Assembly: GCA_903851195.1 (NCBI GenBank)
Contig: CAINNJ010000013.1
Location: 1-33,700 of the forward strand
Reading direction: 5' to 3'
Length of the DNA stretch: 33,700 nt
Origin: an uncultured Acidobacteriia bacterium
GTDB taxonomy: Bacteria > Acidobacteriota > Terriglobia > Bryobacterales > Bryobacteraceae
Below the pieces are notes generated by a model. It did not search any database. It was given only the letters and a program-made list of their open reading frames with translations, and was not told the origin of the DNA. Made by a program: the position numbers and the translations under genes. Every line of letters begins with the position of its first letter. Within the stretch, counting starts at the first letter, position 1. Shown here piece after piece: positions 7,148-13,758 of the stretch.

Positions 7148-8218
7148 ATGGCTATTCAGAGCTACGCAACAGACACCCCGCGTATCGGCAAGTTCAAGGG
7201 CATGATTCTCGCCCATGCCGAAGCGAAGGAGCGTCTGGGCAAGACGGGCCGCCAGGTCCCGATGCCGAAGAACAACTCCGACACCTACGTTGCCCGCCGC
7301 TTCCTGCCGTATGGCGCGACGGCGACCAACGCGACCACGCAGAACCAGTTCTTCCAGACTGGCAACGGCGACCGTTCGTCCGCGATGATCCAGGCCAACC
7401 AGATCGCGGAAGGCGTCACGCCGTCCCCGGACTCGCTGATCGCCGTCGACATCACCGTGGTCCTCATCCAGTACGGTTGCTTGTACGGCTTCACCGACAA
7501 GACCTTCCTGCTGTACGAAGACGACATTCCCGCCGAAATGGTAAAGCAGGTTGGCGAGCGCGTCGTGCTCGTGAACGAGCAGATCATCTACGGCGCGCTG
7601 AAGTCGTGCACGAACCAGTATTACGGCGGCACGGGCACGTCGCTCACCACCGTCAACGGTGCGATCACGCTCGGCATGGTTCGCAAGATCGTCAAGAGCT
7701 TGCAGGCCAACCACGCGGAACCGATCACCAGCGTTCTCAGCGCGTCGCAGAACTTCGACACCTCGGCGGTGCCGGAGGGCTACATGGTCTATGTCAACTC
7801 CGACATGAACCCCGACATCCGCGACCTGCCGAACTTCACCCCAGCGGAGAAGTACGCTTCCGGCAAGCCGATGCCCTACGAGTTGGGCATGTGCGAGAAC
7901 TTCCGCTTCATCTGGTCGCCGGACCTGCCGTCGATCCAGAACGGCGGTGCTGCGGTCGGTGCCACCGGCCTCTACTCGACCACCGGCTCGCTCATCGACG
8001 TGTACCAGTTCATCGTCGCTGCCGAGAATGCCTGGTCGCAGATCGCCGTGCGCGGTCGCCAGTCGCTCGAAACGACGTACCTGGAGCCCGGCAAGAAGGA
8101 CAAGGCCGATCCGCTCGGCCAGCGCGGCTATGCCGGAACGGCGTGGTGGAAGGCTGTCATGGTCGAGAACCCCGGCTGGATGGCTGTCGGCAACGTCGGC
8201 GTCAAGAACCTCACCTAA
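7148..8218 (+). CDS. Major capsid protein, N4-gp56 family, 356 aa
   Basis: This protein forms the icosahedral shell. It matches the N4-gp56 capsid family by recalled landmarks: an N-terminal RRFLPYGATATN region (about 50-61), EGVTPSPDSLIAVDITVVLI (about 90-109), the FTDKTFLLYEDDIPAEM segment, YYGGTGTSLTTVNGAITL (about 158-175), DLPNFTPAEKYASG, FRFIWSPDLPS and a C-terminal VDVYQFIVAAENAWSQIAVRG block. Its length fits the family. The start is secured by AAGGA eight bases upstream, and the hairpin at 7106-7120 lies in its leader. The next two genes probably encode proteins that decorate or join this shell. An HK97-type fold is established for this family in general; here it is inferred. Confidence 0.92.
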   Translation: MAIQSYATDTPRIGKFKGMILAHAEAKERLGKTGRQVPMPKNNSDTYVARRFLPYGATATNATTQNQFFQTGNGDRSSAMIQANQIAEGVTPSPDSLIAVDITVVLIQYGCLYGFTDKTFLLYEDDIPAEMVKQVGERVVLVNEQIIYGALKSCTNQYYGGTGTSLTTVNGAITLGMVRKIVKSLQANHAEPITSVLSASQNFDTSAVPEGYMVYVNSDMNPDIRDLPNFTPAEKYASGKPMPYELGMCENFRFIWSPDLPSIQNGGAAVGATGLYSTTGSLIDVYQFIVAAENAWSQIAVRGRQSLETTYLEPGKKDKADPLGQRGYAGTAWWKAVMVENPGWMAVGNVGVKNLT

Positions 8219-8245
8219 CGGGCAACCCCTGAAAGGGAGCAATCA

Positions 8246-8767
8246 ATGACGCAGGCAACAGCGACACTCCAGCAGTGGCTTGAAAGCGTAGCGGTCGGGC
8301 GTACCCGATTCTCTTTGCTTGAAGCCCTCGGCCCCGTCTTTGATCGTTTCAGTTCCTGCGCCGTCTCGGGTGCAGGATTGGCGATCACGGGCGGCGGCTC
8401 AACCACGGCCTCGACCGGCTCGGCCACGACCAACCTCGTTGCCAACGGAACCCTCGTGGCGATTGCGGGGAGCACGGCAATGCCCGCGCTCGTCGGCTCG
8501 ATCACGGCGGGCAGCTTCAATGTCTTCTGCTTCTTCGTCGACTCTGCGGGCACCCGCACCGTCGCGATGGGCACCGAAGGCACGACGCTGGCCAAGGTGG
8601 TCTTTCCGCCGTTCCCGGCAGGCAAGGCCCTCATCGGCTTCCTGACAGTCACCTACGCGAGCCAGTTTGTCGGGGGCACCACGCCGCTCGACACGGCCAC
8701 CACGACCTACAACAGCCCGACCGGCGCATGGGACCCTTCCGTGCTCGTGGGCGCAACCAGCTACTAG
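8246..8767 (+). CDS. Candidate head decoration or minor capsid protein, 173 aa
   Basis: The gene begins 27 bases after the capsid gene, with AAGGGAG just upstream of the ATG. After a helical N-terminus (ATLQQWLESVAVGRTRFSLL) the protein is rich in Gly, Thr, Ala and Val and probably beta-stranded, with the segment VVFPPFPAGKALIGFLTV (about 113-130) and a Pro/Asp-rich end. Proteins with the DTATTTYNSPTGAWDPSVL ending occur beside capsid genes of related phages (recalled, not searched). A decoration, head fibre or head-completion role is inferred from composition and location. No enzymatic motif is visible. Confidence 0.65.
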   Translation: MTQATATLQQWLESVAVGRTRFSLLEALGPVFDRFSSCAVSGAGLAITGGGSTTASTGSATTNLVANGTLVAIAGSTAMPALVGSITAGSFNVFCFFVDSAGTRTVAMGTEGTTLAKVVFPPFPAGKALIGFLTVTYASQFVGGTTPLDTATTTYNSPTGAWDPSVLVGATSY

Positions 8768-8797
8768 AAACCAGCTACGTTCAACGGAGATCAAACC

Positions 8798-9397
8798 ATG
8801 GATAACACCGCACTCGGTTCACTGACGATGAGCTTCGCCAAGGCGGGCTTGTCTGCCGGAACCACGACCACGATCAGCACCACCACCACCGTCCCGTACT
8901 GCATCGAGGGCGTGTGGCAGACGTCGAAAACCGCGATCACCAACGGTGCCACGCCGACGACCGACTGGTCGACCGGCAACGCCTTCGTCCCGATCCCAAT
9001 CCCGCTCACCTCGACGGGTCTTCCGTTCGGTGTGCCGGGCGCGTGCGCGGGCTATGCCTGCGCCTACGCTGTCGGTCTCGACAACACCGGAGCCATCCGC
9101 GTCATCCAGGGTCCGATTGTCGGCCTCGACGCGAACGGCAATTTCATCAGCGCCGCGCCCTCGCTCAATCCGTCGTTCGGCCCCAACGGTCCGAACCCCG
9201 GCACGATTGCGGGCGGCGTCGGTGCCGACAACAACTTCTGCATCATCGGCGCTATCACGGTGAAGCTGGGGTCCGCTGCGGTCGCGACTTGGACTTTCGG
9301 CACCAACAACCTGTCCGGCGTGACGGGCGTTACCTACAACTTCACCGACCTCGCGACTGTGCCGAACGGCTCGCTCTATAGCCTGACCTACAGCTAA
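8798..9397 (+). CDS. Candidate virion structural protein, 199 aa
   Basis: The ATG at 8798 follows a CGGAGA ribosome-binding site. The protein lacks signal peptide or membrane helices and is dominated by Thr, Gly, Asn and Pro, with a serine/threonine-rich N-terminal stretch (residues about 18-33), a Pro/Gly-rich middle (LNPSFGPNGPNPGTIAGG) and short beta-like segments to the end. It is the last gene before the intrinsic terminator at 9412, so it shares a high-expression block with the capsid protein. A minor head or decoration protein is the most likely role; I do not recognise the family. Confidence 0.6.
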   Translation: MDNTALGSLTMSFAKAGLSAGTTTTISTTTTVPYCIEGVWQTSKTAITNGATPTTDWSTGNAFVPIPIPLTSTGLPFGVPGACAGYACAYAVGLDNTGAIRVIQGPIVGLDANGNFISAAPSLNPSFGPNGPNPGTIAGGVGADNNFCIIGAITVKLGSAAVATWTFGTNNLSGVTGVTYNFTDLATVPNGSLYSLTYS

Positions 9398-9411
9398 GCT
9401 GCCTGACCATG

Positions 9412-9440
9412 CGGGGAGGCTTCGGCCTCCCCGTTTCTTC
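9412..9440 (+). terminator. Intrinsic terminator after the capsid block
   Basis: CGGGGAGGC at 9412-9420 pairs perfectly with GCCTCCCCG at 9425-9433 around a TTCG tetraloop, and a T-rich tail TTTCTTC follows. This is a classic Rho-independent terminator, 14 bases after the stop at 9397. Because no promoter is evident before the next gene, it probably attenuates rather than fully ends late transcription. Confidence 0.85.
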
Positions 9441-9443
9441 TCC

Positions 9444-9457
9444 GCGTCGCGAGACGC
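9444..9457 (+). promoter_or_regulatory. Stem-loop upstream of the 9487 gene
   Basis: GCGTC/GACGC stem with a GCGA tetraloop, the same stem as at 699-712 and followed by the same CCA. It lies just after the terminator and ends 29 bases before the ATG at 9487, whose ribosome-binding site is GGAG at 9477-9480. It may be a processing or translation element for the read-through transcript. Confidence 0.5.
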
Positions 9458-9486
9458 CACCATTTGCCCCTTAGACGGAGATACCA

Positions 9487-10077
9487 ATGCCACGCGCTGC
9501 CGTTGCCGCCCCGACCGTGGGCACCCGAGGCCGGAAAGAAGTTCACTCCGGCGACTTTCAGATTGCCGACCAGAAGCCGATCACCGACAAGATGGATCGC
9601 AATGACGTGAGCCGAGAGAAGGACGCGAGCCAGCGCCTGTTCGGTCGCCGCCTGAAGCAAACCGGCGAAGTCATCATGCTCGATGGCATCGAAGTCGACG
9701 CGGCCTACCTCGCGGAACTGGCCTTCTACGAGGAGCCGGTCACGATTGTCATCAATGCCAGCACGCACAAGAACGCGGCCAGCATTTTCGAGAACTGGTC
9801 AAACGGCCTCGGGGCCGAGATGCTGGTGAACGGCAAGTGGCTGGTGGTGCGAGACCTGCCCATCAGCAAGCCGATCACGATCAAGCGCAAGGTGGTCGAG
9901 CAGATCATCCGGGCGCGCATCACGAACGTGAACACGGCCCATCAGGAGCCGCCCGTCGAGCAGCCGCGCAACGAGATCATCCGTACCTCGTCGCAGGTTC
10001 ACTCCTTCTCGATCCTGCGGGACGAGTCGCCGCGCTCACAGGATTGGCTCACCATGGCATATGCCAGACCTATATAA
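9487..10077 (+). CDS. Hypothetical head-tail region protein, 196 aa
   Basis: The start has GGAG six bases upstream. After a basic, flexible N-terminus (about 35 residues) the protein appears alpha/beta, with ITIKRKVVEQIIRARITNVN (about 137-156) and a conserved-looking KWLVVRDLPISKP segment. I do not recognise a named family. The position upstream of the adaptor gene suggests a head-completion or connector accessory. The last residues (TMAYARPI) and the stop lie at the junction with the HNH endonuclease gene, which overlaps the end by 17 bases, so the original C-terminus may have been changed by that insertion. Confidence 0.65.
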   Translation: MPRAAVAAPTVGTRGRKEVHSGDFQIADQKPITDKMDRNDVSREKDASQRLFGRRLKQTGEVIMLDGIEVDAAYLAELAFYEEPVTIVINASTHKNAASIFENWSNGLGAEMLVNGKWLVVRDLPISKPITIKRKVVEQIIRARITNVNTAHQEPPVEQPRNEIIRTSSQVHSFSILRDESPRSQDWLTMAYARPI

Positions 10078-10768
10078 TCGCTCCATGATCACGCACGGAA
10101 TGTCCCGAACGCCGACGTATCTATCATGGATAGAGATGCGTCGGCGTTGCAACGACCCCCGAAATATTGGCTATGCCAATTACGGCGGGCGCGGCATCAA
10201 AGTCTGCGCGCGCTGGCAGGATTCTTTTGAGAACTTTCTTGCGGATATGGGCGTGAAGCCGACGTCTGAACATTCCGTTGAGCGCCGAGACAACGATCTC
10301 GGGTACGAACCTGATAATTGCTGCTGGTTGCTCACAAGCAGGCAATCCGAGAATCGCCGTTCTAACGTCTATCTTCGGGTCGGGGGAGAAACCGTTTCGT
10401 CGAAGGAAGCCGCCCGGCGTGTCGGCTTGTCGTACTACAAACTTCGCTACTGGCTTCGGAAGGGGCGCTCTCTTGATGAGATCATGGCCCAAGTTGAGCA
10501 CGGCCGTTACATTGATGTAGATGGCGAGCGCGTGCGTTTGGCTGAGGCAGCGCGCCGTCTTGGCATGAGTCCGAATGGCTTGAGTGATCGCATAAGGAAG
10601 GGGCAAGACATTCATGCGCCCAAAGGCCATGCGGTTTACCTCACGTTCAAAGGGGAAACTCTTAATCTGAAGGAGTGGGCCAAGAAAGTTGGCATTCCGC
10701 ACCCCACCGTTTGGTATCGGCACAACAAAGGCTGGCCCGTCGAGCGCATTCTCGGGAGGCCGTCATAG
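10061..10768 (+). CDS. HNH homing-type endonuclease with three C-terminal HTH repeats
   Basis: This is probably a free-standing homing endonuclease. The N-terminal part (about residues 10-105) has the phage HNH pattern: SRTPTYLSWIEMRRRCNDPR, NYGGRGIKVCARWQDSFENF, then SVERRDNDLGYEPDNCCW and an ENRRSN end. Three related helix-turn-helix-like modules follow at about 103-140, 147-183 and 191-233, each with a G-E-x-V/L lead, an AARRVGLS-like helix and a (R/N)KG turn, suited to DNA recognition. Codon use is less GC-biased than in neighbours, a sign of transfer. Neither ATG at 10061 nor at 10085 has a clear ribosome-binding site; the HNH domain starts after the second. It separates the 9487 gene from the adaptor gene. 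Confidence 0.85.
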   Translation: MPDLYNRSMITHGMSRTPTYLSWIEMRRRCNDPRNIGYANYGGRGIKVCARWQDSFENFLADMGVKPTSEHSVERRDNDLGYEPDNCCWLLTSRQSENRRSNVYLRVGGETVSSKEAARRVGLSYYKLRYWLRKGRSLDEIMAQVEHGRYIDVDGERVRLAEAARRLGMSPNGLSDRIRKGQDIHAPKGHAVYLTFKGETLNLKEWAKKVGIPHPTVWYRHNKGWPVERILGRPS

Positions 10769-11481
10769 ACTATCTCTCCCTATGCCAGCGCATGTGCCTT
10801 GAGTGCGCAATCTCGGGGACCATGACCACGACGGTCAACCAGACTGGCGAGTTTCAGCGCGTCACGACATGGATCAATCAGGCGTGGATCGACATCCAGA
10901 CCGAGCGTTCGACGTGGACGTTCATGCGGTCGAGCCAGTTGAGCGGCGGCGGCGTGTCGTTTGCCACCGTCTCCGGGCAGGCGATCTATCCGCTGGGCAC
11001 CGGGCCGGGCACCGTGGGCGTGGCGGAGGCGGATTTCGATAGCTGGCTGCCGACCACCTTCCGCGACCAGACCACGACCAGCGGCGTGCGGGATCAATTC
11101 CCGCTGGCGTGGATTTCCTACGATGCATGGCGCGACTCCTATGCCATGGGCGCGCAGCAGACCGTGACGACGCGGCCTGCCGCCATCGCGGTCGGTCCCG
11201 AGAACGAGATTTGCGTCGGTCCCTATCCCACATCGACCTACACGCTGACGGGCGACTACTATCGCGCGCCCGCGATGATGACGGCGGATGCCGACACGCC
11301 GACCAACCTCCCGGCCCAGTACCAGATGATGATCGTGTGGCGCGCGCTGCGGGACGCCTACGGCCAGTACGACGCCGCGCCGGATGTCTACAATCGTGGC
11401 GTCAAGAACTACCGCACCATGGACCGCAGCTTCGCCAACCGTCGCGGGGGCACGGTGACGGCGGGGCGGGCGCTATGCTGA
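10765..11481 (+). CDS. Head-tail adaptor (gp11-like) protein, non-standard or damaged start
   Basis: The adaptor binds beneath the portal and joins head to tail. Identification rests on the N-terminal pattern YLSLCQRMCLECAISG followed by TTTVNQTGEFQRVTTWINQA and WIDIQTERSTWTFMR, familiar from podovirus and N4-gp56-type phages, and on an about 240-residue length. The conserved part begins at 10768 (GAC TAT CTC), but the codon before it is ATA, not ATG. GGGAGG at 10754-10759 is placed correctly for a start at 10765. The other in-frame options are a GTG at 10675, deep in the HNH gene, which would add a foreign tail, and an ATG at 10792, which would cut the conserved motif. Product sure, start unsure. 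The stop overlaps the HNH remnant. Confidence 0.78.
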   Translation: MDYLSLCQRMCLECAISGTMTTTVNQTGEFQRVTTWINQAWIDIQTERSTWTFMRSSQLSGGGVSFATVSGQAIYPLGTGPGTVGVAEADFDSWLPTTFRDQTTTSGVRDQFPLAWISYDAWRDSYAMGAQQTVTTRPAAIAVGPENEICVGPYPTSTYTLTGDYYRAPAMMTADADTPTNLPAQYQMMIVWRALRDAYGQYDAAPDVYNRGVKNYRTMDRSFANRRGGTVTAGRALC

Positions 11482-11549
11482 CCACCGAACAGCGGTTCTG
11501 GGCAAAGGTTCAGAAGACGGAAAGCTGCTGGCTGTGGACGGGCGCATAA
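11475..11549 (+). pseudogene. N-terminal remnant of a second HNH endonuclease, 24 codons
   Basis: The peptide MLTTEQRFWAKVQKTESC, continuing WLWTGA before a TAA stop, is the characteristic beginning of a common phage HNH endonuclease family (FWxKV, then CWLWTGA). Everything after this is missing. The ATG overlaps the adaptor stop (ATGCTGA) and its TAA is followed directly by the ATG of the nozzle-like gene at 11550. The remnant could now serve only as a coupling frame between the two. The family match is by recalled pattern, but the motif is distinctive. Confidence 0.7.
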
Positions 11550-13757
11550 ATGCCTCGTGATGTTGCCAACCAATTGCCGCCGATCAAGGACAGCACGACC
11601 TATTTCGGGCCGAAGTTCGGCAGCGGCTTCCAGTCCGGCTCGATCTCCGTGGGTGGCCTTGATCTCCTGACGCCGCCGCTTAGCCTGCATCCTGGTGCCT
11701 GCCGGGACATCCTGAACTTCGAGGTCGCCCGGAACGGCGGCTATGCCCGCATCGGCGGCTACGAGCGCTACAACGGCCTGCCCGCTCCGAGCAGCGCGGC
11801 GTTTGTCATCGTTCAAGTTGATACTTACGTCACGGTGCCCAGTGTGGGCGATCAGGTTTCGCAAGCAAGCTCCGGCGCGACCGGGACGATTGCGTTCGTG
11901 AGCAACGCGCCGGGGGCCTATTACATGGTCCTCACCAAGACGGCGGGGGCGTTCGATATCTCCGGCGTCGTGACCAAGATCAACGCGACCTATACGATCA
12001 CGGCGGCCAATCCGCTCACCGTGACGTCGGTCAATAGCCCGTTCACGGTGCCGCAGGCGGCGAGTACCATCGGCACGGCTATCACGATGACGGTCCAGCT
12101 TACCTCGCAGTTGAACGCGCAGTATCTGGCCGCCGCCGCCGACATCTACCGCGCCGACATCAGCCCCGTGCCGGGCTCCGGGCCGGTGCTGGGGGTGGCG
12201 CATATGATCTTCGGCGGTCGGGATTTCGTCTATGCTTTCCGCGCGAACGCCTTGGGGACCGCCGTTGCAATCTGGCAGTCCAGCGCGGCGGGCTGGGTGA
12301 ACATCCCGCTCTACAACACGATTGCCTTCACCGCCGCAGGCACGGCCGCGCCGCAGGACGGCGATACGCTGACGCAGGGCGGATCGACGGCCACGATCAA
12401 GCGCGTGATGATCACGGACGGCACGATTGCGGGCAACTCGGCGGTCGGGACGTTCGTGGTGACGACGCCGGGCGTGAGCTTTGCGGCGGGGGCCGCCACG
12501 ACGTCGAGCGGCACGACCCTGACGCTCTCCGGCGCGCAGACGCCCATCGTTCTCCAGCCGGGCGGCAAGTATCAGTTCAGCAAGTACAACTTCTCGGGCC
12601 AGTTGATCACGCGCCGCCTCTATGGCTGCGACGGGGTGAACTTGGGCTTTGAATTCGACGGCACGACCTACGCGCCGATCACCACGGGCGCGGAGCCGCT
12701 GGTGCCGTCGCACATCTGGGGCCACCAGCAGCATTTGTTCCTGTCCTATCAAAGCTCGCTGACCTTCTCGGGGCCGGGCACGCCCTTCCGGTACAGCGCG
12801 GTGGACGGTGGCGGCGAGATCGCGACCGGCGACACCATCACGGACCTCCTCACGCTGCCCGGCCAGCAGAGCACGGCGGCGCTGGGCGTGTGGATGCTGT
12901 CCACGACCGCCATCGTCTACGGCACCGGCCTCGCGGACTTCGCGCTCAAGGTCTACAACTTCGGCACGGGCTCGAATGCGGGCAGCGCGCAGAACCTGTA
13001 CGACAGCTTCGTGTTTGCCGACATCGGCGTGGTCGGGCTCCAGACCTCGCTCAATTACGGCAACTTCACCTCGCAGACGCTGACCAAAAACATCCAGCCG
13101 TTCATCGACCTTCAGAGCACCAAGATCACGACATCGAGCGTGCAGCGCAGCAAGGGGCAATACCGGGTTTTCTTCCGCGACGGCTATGGGCTATGGCTCA
13201 CATTCGCCAACCAGTCCTATCTCGGGGCGGCGCTCGTGCAGTTCCCCAACCCCGTGGGCTGCATCGACGACGACACCAATTCTGCCGGGGCCGAGGTCGG
13301 CTACTTCGGCGCGACCGACTCGCTGGGCTACGTCTATCAGATCGACAGCGGCCCGTCGTTCGATGGCGGCACGCTGACGGCCTATTTCGTGGGAGCCTTC
13401 GATTATCTCAAGACGCCGCGTTGGTTGAAGCGCTTCTACCGCGCGTCCATCGAGATCGAAGGCAGCACCTACGCCGCCATAGGATTCAACTACGCGCTGG
13501 GCGACAACAGCCCGCTCATCGGGCAGCCCACATCAAACACCTATGCCTCGTCGTTCTCGCCCGCTCTGTGGGATGCCGCAACGTGGGACAATTTCTATTG
13601 GGACGGCACGACGACGACGCCGACTTATGCCGACATGACGGGCACGGCGAACGACGTGCAGCCCCGCTTGAGCAGCGGAACCAACTACATCCAGCCGTTC
13701 ACCATCAGTTCGATAATTTACGAATACAGCGTGCGCCGTCGACTGCGAGGAATGTGA
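11550..13757 (+). CDS. Tail nozzle/tube-like large beta protein, 735 aa
   Basis: A long, mostly beta-stranded soluble protein with many Gly, Thr, Ser and aromatic residues. The opening segment GGLDLLTPPLSLHPGACRDI, then NFEVARNGGYARIGGYERYN (about 36-75), is typical of proteins that follow the adaptor in N4-gp56-type podoviruses and are proposed to form the short tail tube or nozzle, like T7 gp12. A region about 85-290 resembles inserted beta domains, and repeated strands to about 600 would fit a propeller. The ending YEYSVRRRLRGM is basic. The start immediately follows the stop of the HNH remnant, with only a weak ribosome-binding site, so coupling is likely. Confidence 0.72.
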   Translation: MPRDVANQLPPIKDSTTYFGPKFGSGFQSGSISVGGLDLLTPPLSLHPGACRDILNFEVARNGGYARIGGYERYNGLPAPSSAAFVIVQVDTYVTVPSVGDQVSQASSGATGTIAFVSNAPGAYYMVLTKTAGAFDISGVVTKINATYTITAANPLTVTSVNSPFTVPQAASTIGTAITMTVQLTSQLNAQYLAAAADIYRADISPVPGSGPVLGVAHMIFGGRDFVYAFRANALGTAVAIWQSSAAGWVNIPLYNTIAFTAAGTAAPQDGDTLTQGGSTATIKRVMITDGTIAGNSAVGTFVVTTPGVSFAAGAATTSSGTTLTLSGAQTPIVLQPGGKYQFSKYNFSGQLITRRLYGCDGVNLGFEFDGTTYAPITTGAEPLVPSHIWGHQQHLFLSYQSSLTFSGPGTPFRYSAVDGGGEIATGDTITDLLTLPGQQSTAALGVWMLSTTAIVYGTGLADFALKVYNFGTGSNAGSAQNLYDSFVFADIGVVGLQTSLNYGNFTSQTLTKNIQPFIDLQSTKITTSSVQRSKGQYRVFFRDGYGLWLTFANQSYLGAALVQFPNPVGCIDDDTNSAGAEVGYFGATDSLGYVYQIDSGPSFDGGTLTAYFVGAFDYLKTPRWLKRFYRASIEIEGSTYAAIGFNYALGDNSPLIGQPTSNTYASSFSPALWDAATWDNFYWDGTTTTPTYADMTGTANDVQPRLSSGTNYIQPFTISSIIYEYSVRRRLRGM

Positions 13758-13758
13758 G

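Noticed and set aside
8755-8778. Direct repeat AACCAGCTAC (8755-8764 and 8769-8778) around a stop codon
   Set aside because: Short local duplication, probably slippage; no sign of a mobile element or attachment site.
10057-10768. Group I intron carrying the HNH gene
   Set aside because: The endonuclease frame fills nearly the whole insert, leaving no room for an intron core, and joining the flanks would fuse two proteins that are normally separate.
10060-10788. TATGCCAG present at 10060-10067 and 10781-10788 as a possible insertion-site duplication
   Set aside because: The second copy lies within the conserved adaptor coding sequence beyond the likely border, so the match may be chance; no clean excision restoring a normal gene follows from it.
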